DNA of 64,000 bases, from contig NZ_JHYB01000002.1 in assembly GCF_000687835.1 (NCBI RefSeq), positions 248,001 to 312,000 on the forward strand. The letters are read 5' to 3'. The position numbers and the translations under genes are program-made. This DNA comes from Haploplasma modicum ATCC 29102 (lineage in GTDB: Bacteria > Bacillota_I > Bacilli_A > Acholeplasmatales > Acholeplasmataceae). The notes below the pieces were generated by a model, which had not been told where the DNA came from, ran no database searches, and saw only the letters and a program-made list of their open reading frames with translations. Numbering within the stretch: the first letter of the stretch is position 1; each line of letters starts with the position of its first letter. This document shows positions 1 to 8,956 of this stretch, piece after piece.

Positions 1-1017
1 TGTTTTATCTGAACAAATAATATCAGTAGAACCTAATGTTTCCACTGAAGGTAATGTACGCATAATTGCTTTTTGTTTTACTAAGTTTGTCATACCAAGT
101 GATAAAACAACTGTAATAATTGCTGGTAATCCTTCAGGAATTGCAGCAACAGCAAGTGCGACAGCAAATGTAAATGAATCTTTAATACTATCAAATGAAA
201 CAGATCCATTAATAATAATATTTTCAATTACGTCAATTGCAAAGATTAAACCAGTAATTGCAAGAGCAATAATTGCTAAAATCTTACCTAACTGATTAAT
301 ACTTTTTTGCAGTGGGGTTGGTTCAGATTCAGTTTCTTGTAACATTTTTGCAATCTTACCAATTTCAGTATTCATTCCAATACTTGTTACAATCCCATAT
401 CCTCTACCATAAGTAATAACAGTACCCATGAAACCTAGATTTAATCTATCGCCTAGAGGTGTATTATCACTTTCAATTACATCATGATGTTTATCAACTG
501 GAACGGCTTCACCTGTTAGAGCTGATTCATCAACTTTAATATTAACTGATTCAATAATTCTTAAGTCTGCTGGCATAAAGTCTCCGGCTGTAAGAACGAC
601 TAAATCACCAATAACTAAATCTTTAACATCAATATTAACTTCACGTCCATCTCTTATTACAATGATGTGTGGTGAAGATAATTTTTGAATTGAATCAAGT
701 GCTTTCTCTGCCTTAGCTTCTTGAAAAACACCTAAAATCGCATTTAAAACAACGATACTAATAATTAGTATACCTTCGGGAATATCACCTGTAAAGATTG
801 ATATTAGAGAAGCAGCGAATAAGATAAGAATCATAAAATCTTTTAATTGATCAATAAATTTCAATAAGATATTACGTTTTTTAGCTTTATCTAATTCGTT
901 AAATCCATTTAACTCTCTTCTTTTTAATACCTCCTCATTAGTTAGACCTAACTTCTTGTCAGTATCAAATTTTTTGATTGTCTCATCAACTGAAAGTTGA
1001 TAATTTGTTTTTTCCAT
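1..1017 (-). CDS. P2-type cation-transporting ATPase (Ca2+/Mn2+ type), 3' end outside window
   Basis: Open frame of 339 codons from ATG at 1015-1017 to the window edge, so the C-terminal part is missing. Read directly: an N-terminal cation-ATPase region, the actuator-domain TGE motif near residues 168-170 (ESALTGEAVP), the M4 motif PEGLPA near 294-299, and at the cut edge CSDKT, the start of the DKTG phosphorylation motif (Asp 337). PEGLPA is typical of SERCA-like P2A pumps that move Ca2+ or Mn2+ out of the cytosol. A strong RBS (AAGGAGG, 1024-1030) sits just upstream and decides the start. The 5' leader is a yybP-ykoY riboswitch, which in lactic acid bacteria controls Mn2+-exporting P-type ATPases, so Mn2+ (with or without Ca2+) efflux is the favoured role. 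The ion is inferred; the enzyme family is clear. Confidence 0.92.
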   Translation of the reverse strand, partial: MEKTNYQLSVDETIKKFDTDKKLGLTNEEVLKRRELNGFNELDKAKKRNILLKFIDQLKDFMILILFAASLISIFTGDIPEGILIISIVVLNAILGVFQEAKAEKALDSIQKLSSPHIIVIRDGREVNIDVKDLVIGDLVVLTAGDFMPADLRIIESVNIKVDESALTGEAVPVDKHHDVIESDNTPLGDRLNLGFMGTVITYGRGYGIVTSIGMNTEIGKIAKMLQETESEPTPLQKSINQLGKILAIIALAITGLIFAIDVIENIIINGSVSFDSIKDSFTFAVALAVAAIPEGLPAIITVVLSLGMTNLVKQKAIMRTLPSVETLGSTDIICSDKT

Positions 1018-1043
1018 TTTTCTTCCTCCTTAAAATAAAAAAA

Positions 1044-1150
1044 TTCAAGACAAAACAGCCTTGAAAGTCTCGTTACAAGTATCAATCTTGAAATATACCG
1101 GGCAAACGCCGTATTGACGATATATTTATATAAACTACTCCCTTTCACAA
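1044..1150 (-). promoter_or_regulatory. yybP-ykoY manganese riboswitch with overlapping terminator
   Basis: Read on the minus strand, the leader has the class hallmarks in order: GAAAG paired with CTTTC as P1, GGGAGTAG, an AAATATA/TATATTT stem, CGTCAATACGGC, the GGC-GTTT-GCC hairpin, CCGG, a CAAG/CTTG hairpin, and AACGAGACTTTC. The 3' strand of P1 (ACTTTCAAG) shares TTCAAG with the 5' arm of an intrinsic terminator (1044-1065, followed by a T-tract at 1031-1043). The two folds exclude each other, so Mn2+ binding that stabilises P1 should block termination and turn the ATPase on. The motif match is observed; the switch direction follows from known members and the overlap. Confidence 0.9.
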
Positions 1151-1198
1151 GTAATTTTACCAAAATTATGTAATTTATACAAGATTAAAGATATATTA

Positions 1199-1227
1199 TT
1201 GCAAACAACATAAAAAAATTGTATAAT
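1199..1227 (+). promoter_or_regulatory. Sigma-70-type promoter for the CorC-like gene pair
   Basis: TTGCAA (1199-1204), a 17-bp spacer and TATAAT (1222-1227). It faces the CorC-like genes and leaves a leader of about 160 nt before the first start codon. Confidence 0.75.
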
Positions 1228-1393
1228 AATACCAATCTATTAAGATTACGAAGGGAAAGAAAACTAATAATGGAAGAATACAGTCATAGGAAGACTGAAA
1301 AAAACGTTAAAGTTAAACGCGATAATATACTAAATTTAAATGACATTTTTTTGGGGTGTCTTTTTTTGTTTAGTAAAAAGAAGGTGACAATCA
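1228..1393 (+). promoter_or_regulatory. Unassigned leader with hairpins before the first CorC-like gene
   Basis: About 160 nt of transcribed leader. It holds a CAGTC/GACTG hairpin (about 1281-1297) and a terminator-like element at 1342-1367: GACA/TGTC, extendable with one mismatch, followed by seven T. I do not recognise a known riboswitch class. A 45-codon frame from ATG 1270 has no good ribosome site and no familiar sequence, so I do not call it a gene. It may be a regulated leader for a metal-linked transporter, or simply a long UTR. Confidence 0.35.
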
Positions 1394-2674
1394 ATGATAA
1401 TTAATGTTGTATTAATATTTGTATTGATTGCAATTAATGGATATTTTTCAGGTAGTGAGGCAGCTATTGTAGGTGCAAATGAAATTAAAGTTAGAAATGA
1501 TGCAGAACTAGGAAACAAAAAAGCAAAATTAGTATTACATTACATAGAAAATCCGACAAAGTTTTTATCGGCGATTCAAGTAGGTATTACATTTATTGGA
1601 TTTGTTAATGGGTTTTTAGCAGCTGAATCATTTAGTAAACCTTTATTTGATTTATTTAATAGCAGAGTTCCAGAAACTGTAATAAAGATTGTAATAACCT
1701 TAATACTTACTTATTTACAAGTAATATTTGGAGAATTATTACCTAAGAACATGGCACTTAAAAATCCAGAAAAATTTATCTACATAACAATTAGACCAAT
1801 AAGCTTATTTAAAAACATTACATCACCACTTGTATTTTTATTTACTAAATCTGCAGATTTTGTAAGTAAAATATTTGGAGTAAGTGATGCAAAAGACAAA
1901 ATGACAGAAGATGATTTAAAAGTCTTAGTATTTGGTAGTGGTGATGCGATTGATGATCAAGAAAAAGAGTTTTTTAAGAAGATTTTAGAGTTTGATGATC
2001 AAACGGTGAGTGATGTAATGACACATAGAACAGAGATGGTAGCAATTAGTATTAAGGAATCATATACTAAATTAATGGAAGTTATCAAAAATGAACAATA
2101 TTCAAGAATTCCTGTCTATGAAGAAACAATCGATGATATTATTGGAATAATCTATATTAAGGATTTACTAACAAATAATATTACAGCAAAAAATTATGAT
2201 ATTAGAGGATTATTAAAAAAACCATTATTTGTTCCAGAAATAATGAAAATTGATGAGTTGTTTAAGGAAATGCAAAAAACAAAAAGTCATATTGCAATCG
2301 TAATCGATGAATTTGGTGGAACAAGTGGATTGGTTACAATGGAAGACGTTTTAGAAGAATTAGTAGGAAATATTTTTGATGAGCATGATGATGTAATTGA
2401 AGAAGTAAAGCAAATCGATGAAAATACTTATATTATTGATGGATTAGCTAATATTGATTATGTAGAAAACATAATTCATGCCGGTTTACCAATAGAAGAT
2501 TATGATACGTTAAGTGGTTTTATGCTAGGAATGCTCGGTAGATTACCAAATAGATCAGAGAAAATTGAAATAACATACAATAATCATATTTATAAAATTC
2601 TTTCATATCAAAAGAAGATTATTAAATCAATTAAAGTTACTAAAATTGTTGAAATAGAAGAAGAGGAAAATTAA
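1394..2674 (+). CDS. CNNM/CorC-HlyC family membrane protein with CBS pair (paralogue 1)
   Basis: 426 aa. The N-terminal part is a DUF21 (CNNM) membrane domain with hydrophobic segments starting at residue 1 and the conserved look GYFSGSEAAIVGAN and FGELLPKN. A pair of CBS domains (about 200-330, ending GGTSGLVTMEDVLEELVG) and a CorC_HlyC C-terminal domain follow. Family members are linked to Mg2+/Co2+ efflux or homeostasis and bind adenine nucleotides in the CBS pair; the older name hemolysin C is misleading. The start is ATG 1394 with AGGTG upstream (1382-1386). The gene is followed after one base by a paralogue, so the two are surely co-transcribed. Ion specificity cannot be read from the sequence. 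Confidence 0.9.
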   Translation: MIINVVLIFVLIAINGYFSGSEAAIVGANEIKVRNDAELGNKKAKLVLHYIENPTKFLSAIQVGITFIGFVNGFLAAESFSKPLFDLFNSRVPETVIKIVITLILTYLQVIFGELLPKNMALKNPEKFIYITIRPISLFKNITSPLVFLFTKSADFVSKIFGVSDAKDKMTEDDLKVLVFGSGDAIDDQEKEFFKKILEFDDQTVSDVMTHRTEMVAISIKESYTKLMEVIKNEQYSRIPVYEETIDDIIGIIYIKDLLTNNITAKNYDIRGLLKKPLFVPEIMKIDELFKEMQKTKSHIAIVIDEFGGTSGLVTMEDVLEELVGNIFDEHDDVIEEVKQIDENTYIIDGLANIDYVENIIHAGLPIEDYDTLSGFMLGMLGRLPNRSEKIEITYNNHIYKILSYQKKIIKSIKVTKIVEIEEEEN

Positions 2675-2675
2675 G

Positions 2676-3863
2676 ATGGAAATATTTTATTTAATAGTTA
2701 TTCTATTTTTTATAAATGTCTATAATTCTCTTATTATGTCTAATGTAGAATTAACAGATAAAGAAGATGACATTAAGATTGATAAACATAGTAAAATAAG
2801 CAATTACTTCGTCTTATTAACCTTAATAAAGATATTAGGGGTTAAAGTATACTTGTTATTGGGTAGAGTCAATTTAAAGCCTATTATTAAGTTTCCACTA
2901 TCAATTTATTTATCAGGTTTCTTAATCTTAGTATTTGGTGTGATACCATTTTACAGAGTTACTAAAAAATATCCCGAAGTTATGATAAAAATATTTGGTA
3001 TTTTTGAAAAACTAACAAAATATTTATTTTATCCTTTATCAACCTTATATCTATTTTTAAAATCTATTATTTACAAAGAAGAAAAAGAGATTATGACAGA
3101 AGATGAATTCTTAGAATTTATTGATCAAGCGGAACAACAATCAGGAATTACAGAAGATGAAAGTAAATTAATAAAAAGTGTTTTAGATTTTAATGATTTG
3201 AAGATTGAAGATATCTATACACCAAGAACTGAACTAGTTTCAGTTAATATTAAAGATGAGATTAAAGATATTACTAATAGTTTTGTTAAATCAGGATTTT
3301 CTAGACTTCCGGTCTATGAAGAAACAATTAATAATATCATTGGTACAATCAACTATAAAGATTTTTACAATAATGTCTTAATAAAAAACAAAAAACTTAA
3401 ATCAGTAATTCAAGCACCGTTGGAAGTGACGGAATATATGGATGTTAAAAATCTCCTTAGTTTACTAAAACTAAACAAACAACATTTGGCAATCGTTAAA
3501 GATGAGTTTGGTGGAACCTTGGGAATTGTTACAATGGAGGATGTTTTAGAAGAATTAGTTGGTGATATTTACGATGAACATGATAAAGTTGATTTTAATG
3601 TTAAAGAGTTAGCACCAAGTAAATATGTTGTATCAGGTCAAACCTATATTGATGAATTAGAAGGTATCATCAACACTCAAGAGCTTGATAAAGAGGATTA
3701 TCTAACTGTTAATGGTTGGGTAATTGCAAATTTAGGGAAAATTGGACAAAAAAATGATTCATTTATATATGATGGATTTATGGTTACGGTACTAAAAGCT
3801 GATAATAAAAAAGTAATAGAAGTTGAACTTGAAAAAATCGATCATTTGCAAAGAGAAGATTAA
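2676..3863 (+). CDS. CNNM/CorC-HlyC family membrane protein with CBS pair (paralogue 2)
   Basis: 395 aa, starting one base after the stop of the first paralogue. The cytosolic part (CBS pair, GGTLGIVTMEDVLEELVGDIYDEHD, then a CorC_HlyC domain) aligns well with paralogue 1. The membrane part is shorter and diverged: the first helix lacks the GSEAA signature and a charged stretch (ELTDKEDDIKIDKH) follows it. This may be a partner or regulatory subunit of a hetero-oligomer with paralogue 1; tandem unequal copies are common in this family. The role in divalent-cation homeostasis is inferred. A terminator lies directly after the stop. Confidence 0.85.
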   Translation: MEIFYLIVILFFINVYNSLIMSNVELTDKEDDIKIDKHSKISNYFVLLTLIKILGVKVYLLLGRVNLKPIIKFPLSIYLSGFLILVFGVIPFYRVTKKYPEVMIKIFGIFEKLTKYLFYPLSTLYLFLKSIIYKEEKEIMTEDEFLEFIDQAEQQSGITEDESKLIKSVLDFNDLKIEDIYTPRTELVSVNIKDEIKDITNSFVKSGFSRLPVYEETINNIIGTINYKDFYNNVLIKNKKLKSVIQAPLEVTEYMDVKNLLSLLKLNKQHLAIVKDEFGGTLGIVTMEDVLEELVGDIYDEHDKVDFNVKELAPSKYVVSGQTYIDELEGIINTQELDKEDYLTVNGWVIANLGKIGQKNDSFIYDGFMVTVLKADNKKVIEVELEKIDHLQRED

Positions 3864-3878
3864 GCTTCTCTTTTTTTT
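3852..3878 (+). terminator. Intrinsic terminator after the CorC-like pair
   Basis: AGAGAAG/CTTCTCT hairpin (3852-3858 with 3865-3871) overlapping the stop codon, followed by a T run. Confidence 0.85.
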
Positions 3879-3887
3879 ATAAAACCA

Positions 3888-3908
3888 TTGTTTAGTATAA
3901 GTAAACAT
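3888..3908. promoter_or_regulatory. Inverted-repeat site TTGTTTAG-N5-GTAAACAT
   Basis: Same half-site and same 5-bp spacer as the site in front of the ABC-2 exporter (10959-10979) and a weaker one at 10187-10207. Here it lies between two convergent terminators, where a promoter operator is not expected, so its role is unclear. Confidence 0.3.
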
Positions 3909-3914
3909 TGGAGT

Positions 3915-3940
3915 AAAAAAAAAGAGACCTAAGTCTCTTT
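3915..3940 (-). terminator. Intrinsic terminator of the FMN-binding lipoprotein gene
   Basis: AAAGAGAC-CTAA-GTCTCTTT hairpin (3921-3940), followed on the minus strand by nine T. Confidence 0.85.
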
Positions 3941-3945
3941 AAGTA

Positions 3946-4809
3946 TTATTTTATTTTGCTTGTAATTTTATTTAAAGCATTTTTTGCTAATTGTTTGTAT
4001 GCTGTACCTTTTACAGTAGCACCAGTTAAATCTTCGATATAACCTTCTTCATTTAATTTTAATGCATCTGGACCTTGTTCTAAGAATAATTCTTCAATTA
4101 CTTCAGCTTGTTCAAACCATTCTTTTCCGATTGGACTTACACCAGCCATGTTGTAGTCAAATTTTAATTCTTTTTTAGTTTTTTCATTCCAAACTGTTTT
4201 ACCATCTGTTAATTTACTTTGTCTTGCATCAATTGTAAAGCTTACAACTTTATTTTTTTCAACTTTAACATCTACCCATGTAACTTGTGCTGCACCATAG
4301 TTTAAATCAACGATAAAATCTGTAAAAATTCCATTTTTTGCATTTTCTAATGCTTTTTTAGCTAATTTTTGGTAATCGCCACCTTTTACAGTAGCACCAG
4401 CAAAATCGATAATATAACCTTCATCGTTTAATTTTAAAGCATCAGGTCCTTTTTCTAAGAATAATTTTTCAATTGCTTCAGCTTGTTCGAACCATTCTTT
4501 TTCAATTTCACTTACGCCTGCCATACCATAATCAAATTTTAATTCTTTTTTAGTTTTTTCATTCCAAGCTAATGATTTTGCACCAGATTCTTCGTTTGTT
4601 GTTACTTTGCTTTGTCTTGCATCAATAAAGTAATTTGTAACTTTACCTTTTTCAACTGTAACTTCAACCCATGTAATTTGTGGTGTATCTCTGTTTAAAC
4701 TTACTTCAAATGCTGTAAATTTACCATCCACTTTATATTCTTTACTTCCACATGATGCTAATGTGATCGCAAAAATTGCGATAAAAATAAAACCTACTAT
4801 TTTTTTCAT
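3946..4809 (-). CDS. Lipoprotein with two tandem FMN-binding-like repeats
   Basis: 287 aa. A lipoprotein signal peptide ends at Cys20 (ITLASC), so the protein should be anchored outside the membrane. Two repeats of about 125 residues follow (about 26-156 and 161-287), each with TWV(E/D)V, IDARQSK, WNEKTKKELKFDY, MAGVS, WFEQAE and a closing GAT motif: DFAGAT (Thr140) and DLTGAT (Thr265). This resembles the FMN_bind domain of PplA and NqrC, in which the Thr of D-x-[S/T]-G-A-T carries covalent FMN added by ApbE. Repeat 2 matches the flavinylation motif fully; repeat 1 has Ala for Ser/Thr before GAT. A role as extracytoplasmic electron carrier is inferred; no ApbE or NADH dehydrogenase is in the window. 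It is transcribed alone. Confidence 0.75.
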   Translation of the reverse strand: MKKIVGFIFIAIFAITLASCGSKEYKVDGKFTAFEVSLNRDTPQITWVEVTVEKGKVTNYFIDARQSKVTTNEESGAKSLAWNEKTKKELKFDYGMAGVSEIEKEWFEQAEAIEKLFLEKGPDALKLNDEGYIIDFAGATVKGGDYQKLAKKALENAKNGIFTDFIVDLNYGAAQVTWVDVKVEKNKVVSFTIDARQSKLTDGKTVWNEKTKKELKFDYNMAGVSPIGKEWFEQAEVIEELFLEQGPDALKLNEEGYIEDLTGATVKGTAYKQLAKNALNKITSKIK

Positions 4810-4840
4810 ATATAATTTTCCTCCTGTTTTCTATGACTTA

Positions 4841-4869
4841 ATTATAATTTATTGTCAAGTATTATGCAA
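4841..4869 (-). promoter_or_regulatory. Promoter of the FMN-binding lipoprotein
   Basis: On the minus strand: TTGCAT (4864-4869), 17 bp, TATAAT (4841-4846), about 30 bp before the start codon, with an AGGAGG ribosome site between. Confidence 0.7.
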
Positions 4870-4891
4870 TAAAAAAAATAAACTATCTTTT

Positions 4892-4905
4892 TGAAAACGT
4901 TTTAA
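4892..4905. promoter_or_regulatory. cre-like site (possible CcpA operator)
   Basis: TGAAAACGTTTTAA matches the consensus TGWNANCGNTNWCA at all but one position and lies in the divergent region between the lipoprotein gene and lepA. Such matches arise by chance in AT-rich DNA, so this is only a candidate. Confidence 0.2.
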
Positions 4906-5061
4906 TGGATTTTATAGTGAAAAAGATACGTTTAAGTTGTTAATAATCAATTAATTATCATATTTTAGAAACACATAAATATGCTTTTATATTAAGTTTT
5001 AAATTTAATTTACTAAATAATAAAAAAATGGTAAAATGTATAAAGCAAGAAAGGTGATTAA

Positions 5062-6885
5062 ATGAACTTAAAAGATTATACAGAAAGACAAAAACTTATT
5101 AGAAACTTTTCAATCATTGCTCACATTGATCATGGTAAGTCGACATTAGCAGATAGACTACTCCAACAAACAAATACTGTTGCAACTCGTGATATGAAGT
5201 CTCAGTTGCTTGATTCAATGGATTTGGAGCGTGAAAGAGGAATAACCATAAAATTAAATGCCGTACAAATGGAATATAAATCAAAAGATGGTAATACATA
5301 TATCATGCATCTAATTGATACTCCAGGACACGTCGATTTTACTTATGAAGTTTCTAGATCACTTGCTGCCTGTGAAGGAGCTATTTTAGTTGTTGACGCT
5401 GCTCAGGGGATAGAAGCACAGACACTTGCAAACGTATATTTAGCAATCGATAATAATTTAGATTTAATTCCTGTTATTAATAAAATAGATTTGCCAAGTG
5501 CTGATCCTGAAAAAGTAAAAGAAGAAATTGAAAATGTTATAGGTATTGATGCCTCAAATGCAATTTTAGCTTCAGCTAAAGTTGGTATTGGGATAGAAGA
5601 TATATTAGAAAGAATTATAACAGATGTTCCAGCGCCAACAGGAGATGCTGAAAAGCCGTTAAAAGCATTAGTTTTTGACTCAATTTTTGATGCATATAAA
5701 GGCGTAATTCCATCAATTAGAGTAGTTGATGGAACAATTAAAAAAGGTGATCAAATTAAATTTATGGCATCTGGAGCAACTTATGATGTAATTGAGGTTG
5801 GGGTTTTTAAACCAAAAATGACACCAGTTGATGTTTTATCTCCAGGAGATGTTGGTTATTTAACTGCAGCAATTAAAACAATTGATACAGTTCGCGTGGG
5901 TGATACAATTACTAACTTAAAACATCCAGCTAAAGAAGCACTTCATGGGTATAGACAAATGAATCCAGTAGTGTTTTGTGGGCTTTATCCAATTGATAGT
6001 AGTAAATATAATGACTTAAAAGAGGCTTTAGATAAACTAAAACTAAATGATGCTTCATTAGTTTATGAACCAGAGACATCCCATGCTTTAGGCTTTGGTT
6101 TTAGAACCGGTTTCCTTGGTTTACTACATATGGAAATTATTCAAGAAAGAATTAGTAGAGAGTTTAATATTGAGTTATTAGCAACAGCACCTTCAGTTAT
6201 TTATGATGTATATTTGACAGACGGTAAAATGATGCAAATTGATAACCCTTCAATGTTACCCGATCCACAAAAAATTGATAGAATTGAAGAACCTTACGTA
6301 AAAGCAACGCTAATGTCACCAGCAGAGTATGTTGGTGCTGTAATGGAATTATCCCAAAAGAAGCGTGGAATCTTTGATACGATGGTTTATATTGATGCTA
6401 ATAGAGTATCGATAACATACTATCTGCCATTATCAGAAATAGTATATGATTATTTTGATAAATTAAAATCAACAACAAGAGGTTATGCATCATTTGACTA
6501 TGAGATTGCTGATTATCGTCCTTCAAAATTACAAAAAATGGATATATTATTAAACAATGAAATAGTTGATGCTTTATCAGTAATCGTTCATAAAGACTTT
6601 GCTTATGCAAGAGGTAAAATAATTACTGATAAACTAAAAGATTTAATTCCTAGACAAATGTTTGAAATTCCAGTTCAGGCAGCAGTCGGTAGTAAGATTA
6701 TTGCAAGATCTACCATTAGAGCAATTAGAAAAGACGTACTTGCTAAGTGTTACGGTGGGGATATAACAAGAAAGAAAAAATTACTAGAAAAACAAAAAGA
6801 AGGTAAGAAGAAGATGAAAGCTATTGGTAGTGTAGAAGTACCACAAGAAGCATTCCTAGCGATCTTATCAAATAGTGAAGACTAA
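5062..6885 (+). CDS. lepA: Elongation factor 4 (LepA) GTPase
   Basis: 607 aa, normal length. The GTPase motifs are intact: [10 protein letters not shown] (G1, about 20-29), DTPGH (G3), NKID (G4) and SAK (G5). Domain II and the elongation-factor domains follow, then the LepA-specific C-terminal domain ([20 protein letters not shown]). LepA acts on the ribosome, where it can back-translocate or help biogenesis. The start is ATG 5062 with AAAGGTG upstream. TAAAAT at 5032-5037 is a likely -10, but no clear -35 is visible. It is the only gene of its transcript, since a strong terminator follows at once. Confidence 0.97.
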   Translation: MNLKDYTERQKLIRNFSIIAHIDHGKSTLADRLLQQTNTVATRDMKSQLLDSMDLERERGITIKLNAVQMEYKSKDGNTYIMHLIDTPGHVDFTYEVSRSLAACEGAILVVDAAQGIEAQTLANVYLAIDNNLDLIPVINKIDLPSADPEKVKEEIENVIGIDASNAILASAKVGIGIEDILERIITDVPAPTGDAEKPLKALVFDSIFDAYKGVIPSIRVVDGTIKKGDQIKFMASGATYDVIEVGVFKPKMTPVDVLSPGDVGYLTAAIKTIDTVRVGDTITNLKHPAKEALHGYRQMNPVVFCGLYPIDSSKYNDLKEALDKLKLNDASLVYEPETSHALGFGFRTGFLGLLHMEIIQERISREFNIELLATAPSVIYDVYLTDGKMMQIDNPSMLPDPQKIDRIEEPYVKATLMSPAEYVGAVMELSQKKRGIFDTMVYIDANRVSITYYLPLSEIVYDYFDKLKSTTRGYASFDYEIADYRPSKLQKMDILLNNEIVDALSVIVHKDFAYARGKIITDKLKDLIPRQMFEIPVQAAVGSKIIARSTIRAIRKDVLAKCYGGDITRKKKLLEKQKEGKKKMKAIGSVEVPQEAFLAILSNSED

Positions 6886-6906
6886 GGTGTTTAACACCTT
6901 TTTTTT
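6884..6906 (+). terminator. Intrinsic terminator of lepA
   Basis: Palindrome AAGGTGT-TTA-ACACCTT beginning in the stop codon, then a T run. Confidence 0.88.
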
Positions 6907-6933
6907 CACTTATAAGCTTTAGTATTGTATAAT
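6904..6933 (+). promoter_or_regulatory. Promoter of the hemW-xerD-deoB operon
   Basis: TATAAT at 6928-6933 with a weak TTTCAC/TTCACT -35 (6904-6910) at 17-18 bp, directly after the lepA terminator. Confidence 0.5.
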
Positions 6934-6959
6934 ATAAGTAAAGAAGGTGAGTAGATTTA

Positions 6960-8051
6960 ATGCGAGGATTATATATACATATCCCATTTTGTCAGTATAT
7001 TTGTAATTACTGCGACTTTGTTAAACAAGTTCCTAAAAATGATGAAATGGTAGAAAAGTATTTAGATAACTTAATAAAAGAAATAAAACAATATGAAGAT
7101 AGATTCAGTACAATTGAAACTATCTATATTGGAGGTGGGACTCCAAGCATGTTAACACCATCACAAATGGAGCGGTTGTTTTTAGCAATCAGTCCAATAA
7201 AAGCCTCAGAAGTAACGATAGAAGTTAATCCTGATTCCTATTCACTTGATAAGGGATTAATGATGAAGAAATATGGTATTAATAGAGTAAGTCTTGGCGT
7301 TCAAAGTTTTAATGATGAAATCTTAAATTATGTTGGGAGAAAACATAGTAAAGAGATGGTTTACTATACAGTTAATAGTCTAAAAACATTAGGAATAAAT
7401 AATATAAGTATTGATTTAATATATGCTATTCCTAATCAAACAATTGAAATGTTAGAAAATGATTTAAAAGAAGTTAAGAATTTAAGTATCAATCATGTTT
7501 CTTGTTATTCATTAATATTGGAAGAAAAGACTTACTTTTACCATCAGTTTTTAGAAGGTAAATTTACACCAGTTGATAATGAAATAGAAGGGAAAATGTT
7601 TGAAATAGTAATGGATAGATTAAAGGAATATGGTTTTGAACATTATGAGATTAGCAATTTTGCTAAAAATCAAATGTATTCAAAACATAATAAACTATAC
7701 TGGACATTACAAGACTATATAGGAGTTGGACTAGGCGCACATGGATTTTTAGATAATGTAAGAACTTATAACCATAAATCACTAAATAAATATAATGATA
7801 ATCCCAGAGCCCTAGAAGTAGTTCAAACTAAAAATGACAACATTCAAGATTATTTAATCTTTGGCTTAAGGTTGATTGATGGGATAAATATTGATGATTT
7901 TAACCAAAAATTTGAGGTTGATCTCTTAAAATTATTTCCAGAAATAAAAACTAAAATAAATGAAAGTTTACTAAAAGTAAACAATGGAAATTTAATGTTA
8001 ACAGAAAAAGGTATCTTTTTTGGTAATCAAGTATTTGAGGTATTTGTATGA
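6960..8051 (+). CDS. hemW: HemW-like radical SAM protein
   Basis: 363 aa. The radical-SAM cysteine cluster is at the N-terminus (FCQYICNYCDF, C-x3-C-x2-C). It is followed by YIGGGTPSML (SAM-binding), VNPDS, GVQSFNDEIL and a HemN_C-like C-terminal domain. The CNYCDF signature places it with HemW, a heme chaperone often annotated as oxygen-independent coproporphyrinogen oxidase, rather than with true HemN. Many bacteria without heme synthesis, including Firmicutes, keep it beside lepA as here. No heme genes are in the window. RBS GAAGGTGAG precedes the start, and its TGA stop overlaps the ATG of the recombinase gene by four bases, indicating translational coupling. Confidence 0.88.
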   Translation: MRGLYIHIPFCQYICNYCDFVKQVPKNDEMVEKYLDNLIKEIKQYEDRFSTIETIYIGGGTPSMLTPSQMERLFLAISPIKASEVTIEVNPDSYSLDKGLMMKKYGINRVSLGVQSFNDEILNYVGRKHSKEMVYYTVNSLKTLGINNISIDLIYAIPNQTIEMLENDLKEVKNLSINHVSCYSLILEEKTYFYHQFLEGKFTPVDNEIEGKMFEIVMDRLKEYGFEHYEISNFAKNQMYSKHNKLYWTLQDYIGVGLGAHGFLDNVRTYNHKSLNKYNDNPRALEVVQTKNDNIQDYLIFGLRLIDGINIDDFNQKFEVDLLKLFPEIKTKINESLLKVNNGNLMLTEKGIFFGNQVFEVFV

Positions 8052-8956
8052 AATTTATCATAAAAGACTATGAGTTATATTTAAAAAAAGAAAAAGGACT
8101 AAGTGTAAATACCATCACTAGTTATTTAAAAGATGTTAATCAATATTTAATATTTTTAGAAAAATATCATGAGATAAAAAAACCCAGACATTTAAATAAA
8201 AAAACACTAAGTAACTATTTAAAAAATATTAAAGATAAATATGAAGTATCAACTTATGCAAGAAAACTAACTGCGATAAAGAGTTTTTATAACTTTTTAT
8301 TAATTGAAAATGAAATAGATTTAGACTTTGCTAAAGATATTGAAACACCTAAATTACCTAAAAATTTACCTCAAGTATTATCGGTTGAAGAAGTAAGTAG
8401 ATTATTTAGTGTAATTGATATTGAAACTGTATACGGACTTAGAAACATTGCTTTACTTGAATTGATCTATGGGTCAGGTCTCAGAGTATCAGAGTTACTT
8501 GATATTAAATTATCTGACATTCATTTAAATGAAGGGTATATAAAAATAATTGCTAAAGGTAATAAAGAACGAGTTGTTCCAATATCGCCAATGGCAGTAT
8601 ATGCAATTAGAAGATATTTAATTAAGTCGCGTGAACAATTATTAAAAAATGAGAAATCACTTTATTTATTTATTAATAACCAATCATCACGTTTATCAAG
8701 ACAAGGATTTTATAAGATTTTAAAGGGTCTAGCATATGATGCAAACATTAATATCGATATATCTCCGCATACACTTAGACACTCATTTGCAACACACCTT
8801 TTAGAAAATGGAATGGACCTTAGAACACTACAAACGTTGCTAGGACATGAAGATATATCAACCACACAGATATACACTCATATAAGTAATAAACGATTAA
8901 AAGAAGTATATAACAGCACACATCCACGTGCAAGAAAAGAGGAAGAAAATGTATAA
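8048..8956 (+). CDS. Tyrosine recombinase of the XerC/XerD family
   Basis: 302 aa, the usual XerC/D length. The N-terminal SAM-like DNA-binding domain (1-100) is followed by the catalytic domain with all active residues visible: Arg in [10 protein letters not shown], His/Arg in [11 protein letters not shown], His in [11 protein letters not shown] and the nucleophile Tyr in IYTH. It is likely the chromosome-dimer resolvase, since no phage or integron genes are nearby and the gene is embedded in an operon between hemW and deoB. XerC versus XerD cannot be decided without comparison. The start overlaps the hemW stop and the end overlaps the deoB start by eight bases. Confidence 0.9.
   Translation: MKFIIKDYELYLKKEKGLSVNTITSYLKDVNQYLIFLEKYHEIKKPRHLNKKTLSNYLKNIKDKYEVSTYARKLTAIKSFYNFLLIENEIDLDFAKDIETPKLPKNLPQVLSVEEVSRLFSVIDIETVYGLRNIALLELIYGSGLRVSELLDIKLSDIHLNEGYIKIIAKGNKERVVPISPMAVYAIRRYLIKSREQLLKNEKSLYLFINNQSSRLSRQGFYKILKGLAYDANINIDISPHTLRHSFATHLLENGMDLRTLQTLLGHEDISTTQIYTHISNKRLKEVYNSTHPRARKEEENV

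Noticed and set aside
948-1163. 71-codon minus-strand frame upstream of the P-type ATPase
   Set aside because: It covers the Mn2+ riboswitch and the start of the ATPase gene in another frame; no ribosome site and no protein-like pattern.
1219-1404. 61-codon frame in the leader of the first CorC-like gene
   Set aside because: Poor ribosome site, ends inside the next gene, runs through the hairpin and T-tract; more likely non-coding leader.
4892-4905. Confident CcpA regulation of the lipoprotein or lepA
   Set aside because: A single near-match to a loose consensus in AT-rich DNA is weak; kept only as a low-confidence site.
8048-8956. Integrase of a mobile element
   Set aside because: Length and motifs fit XerC/D, the gene is embedded in a housekeeping operon, and no attachment repeats or phage genes are near.
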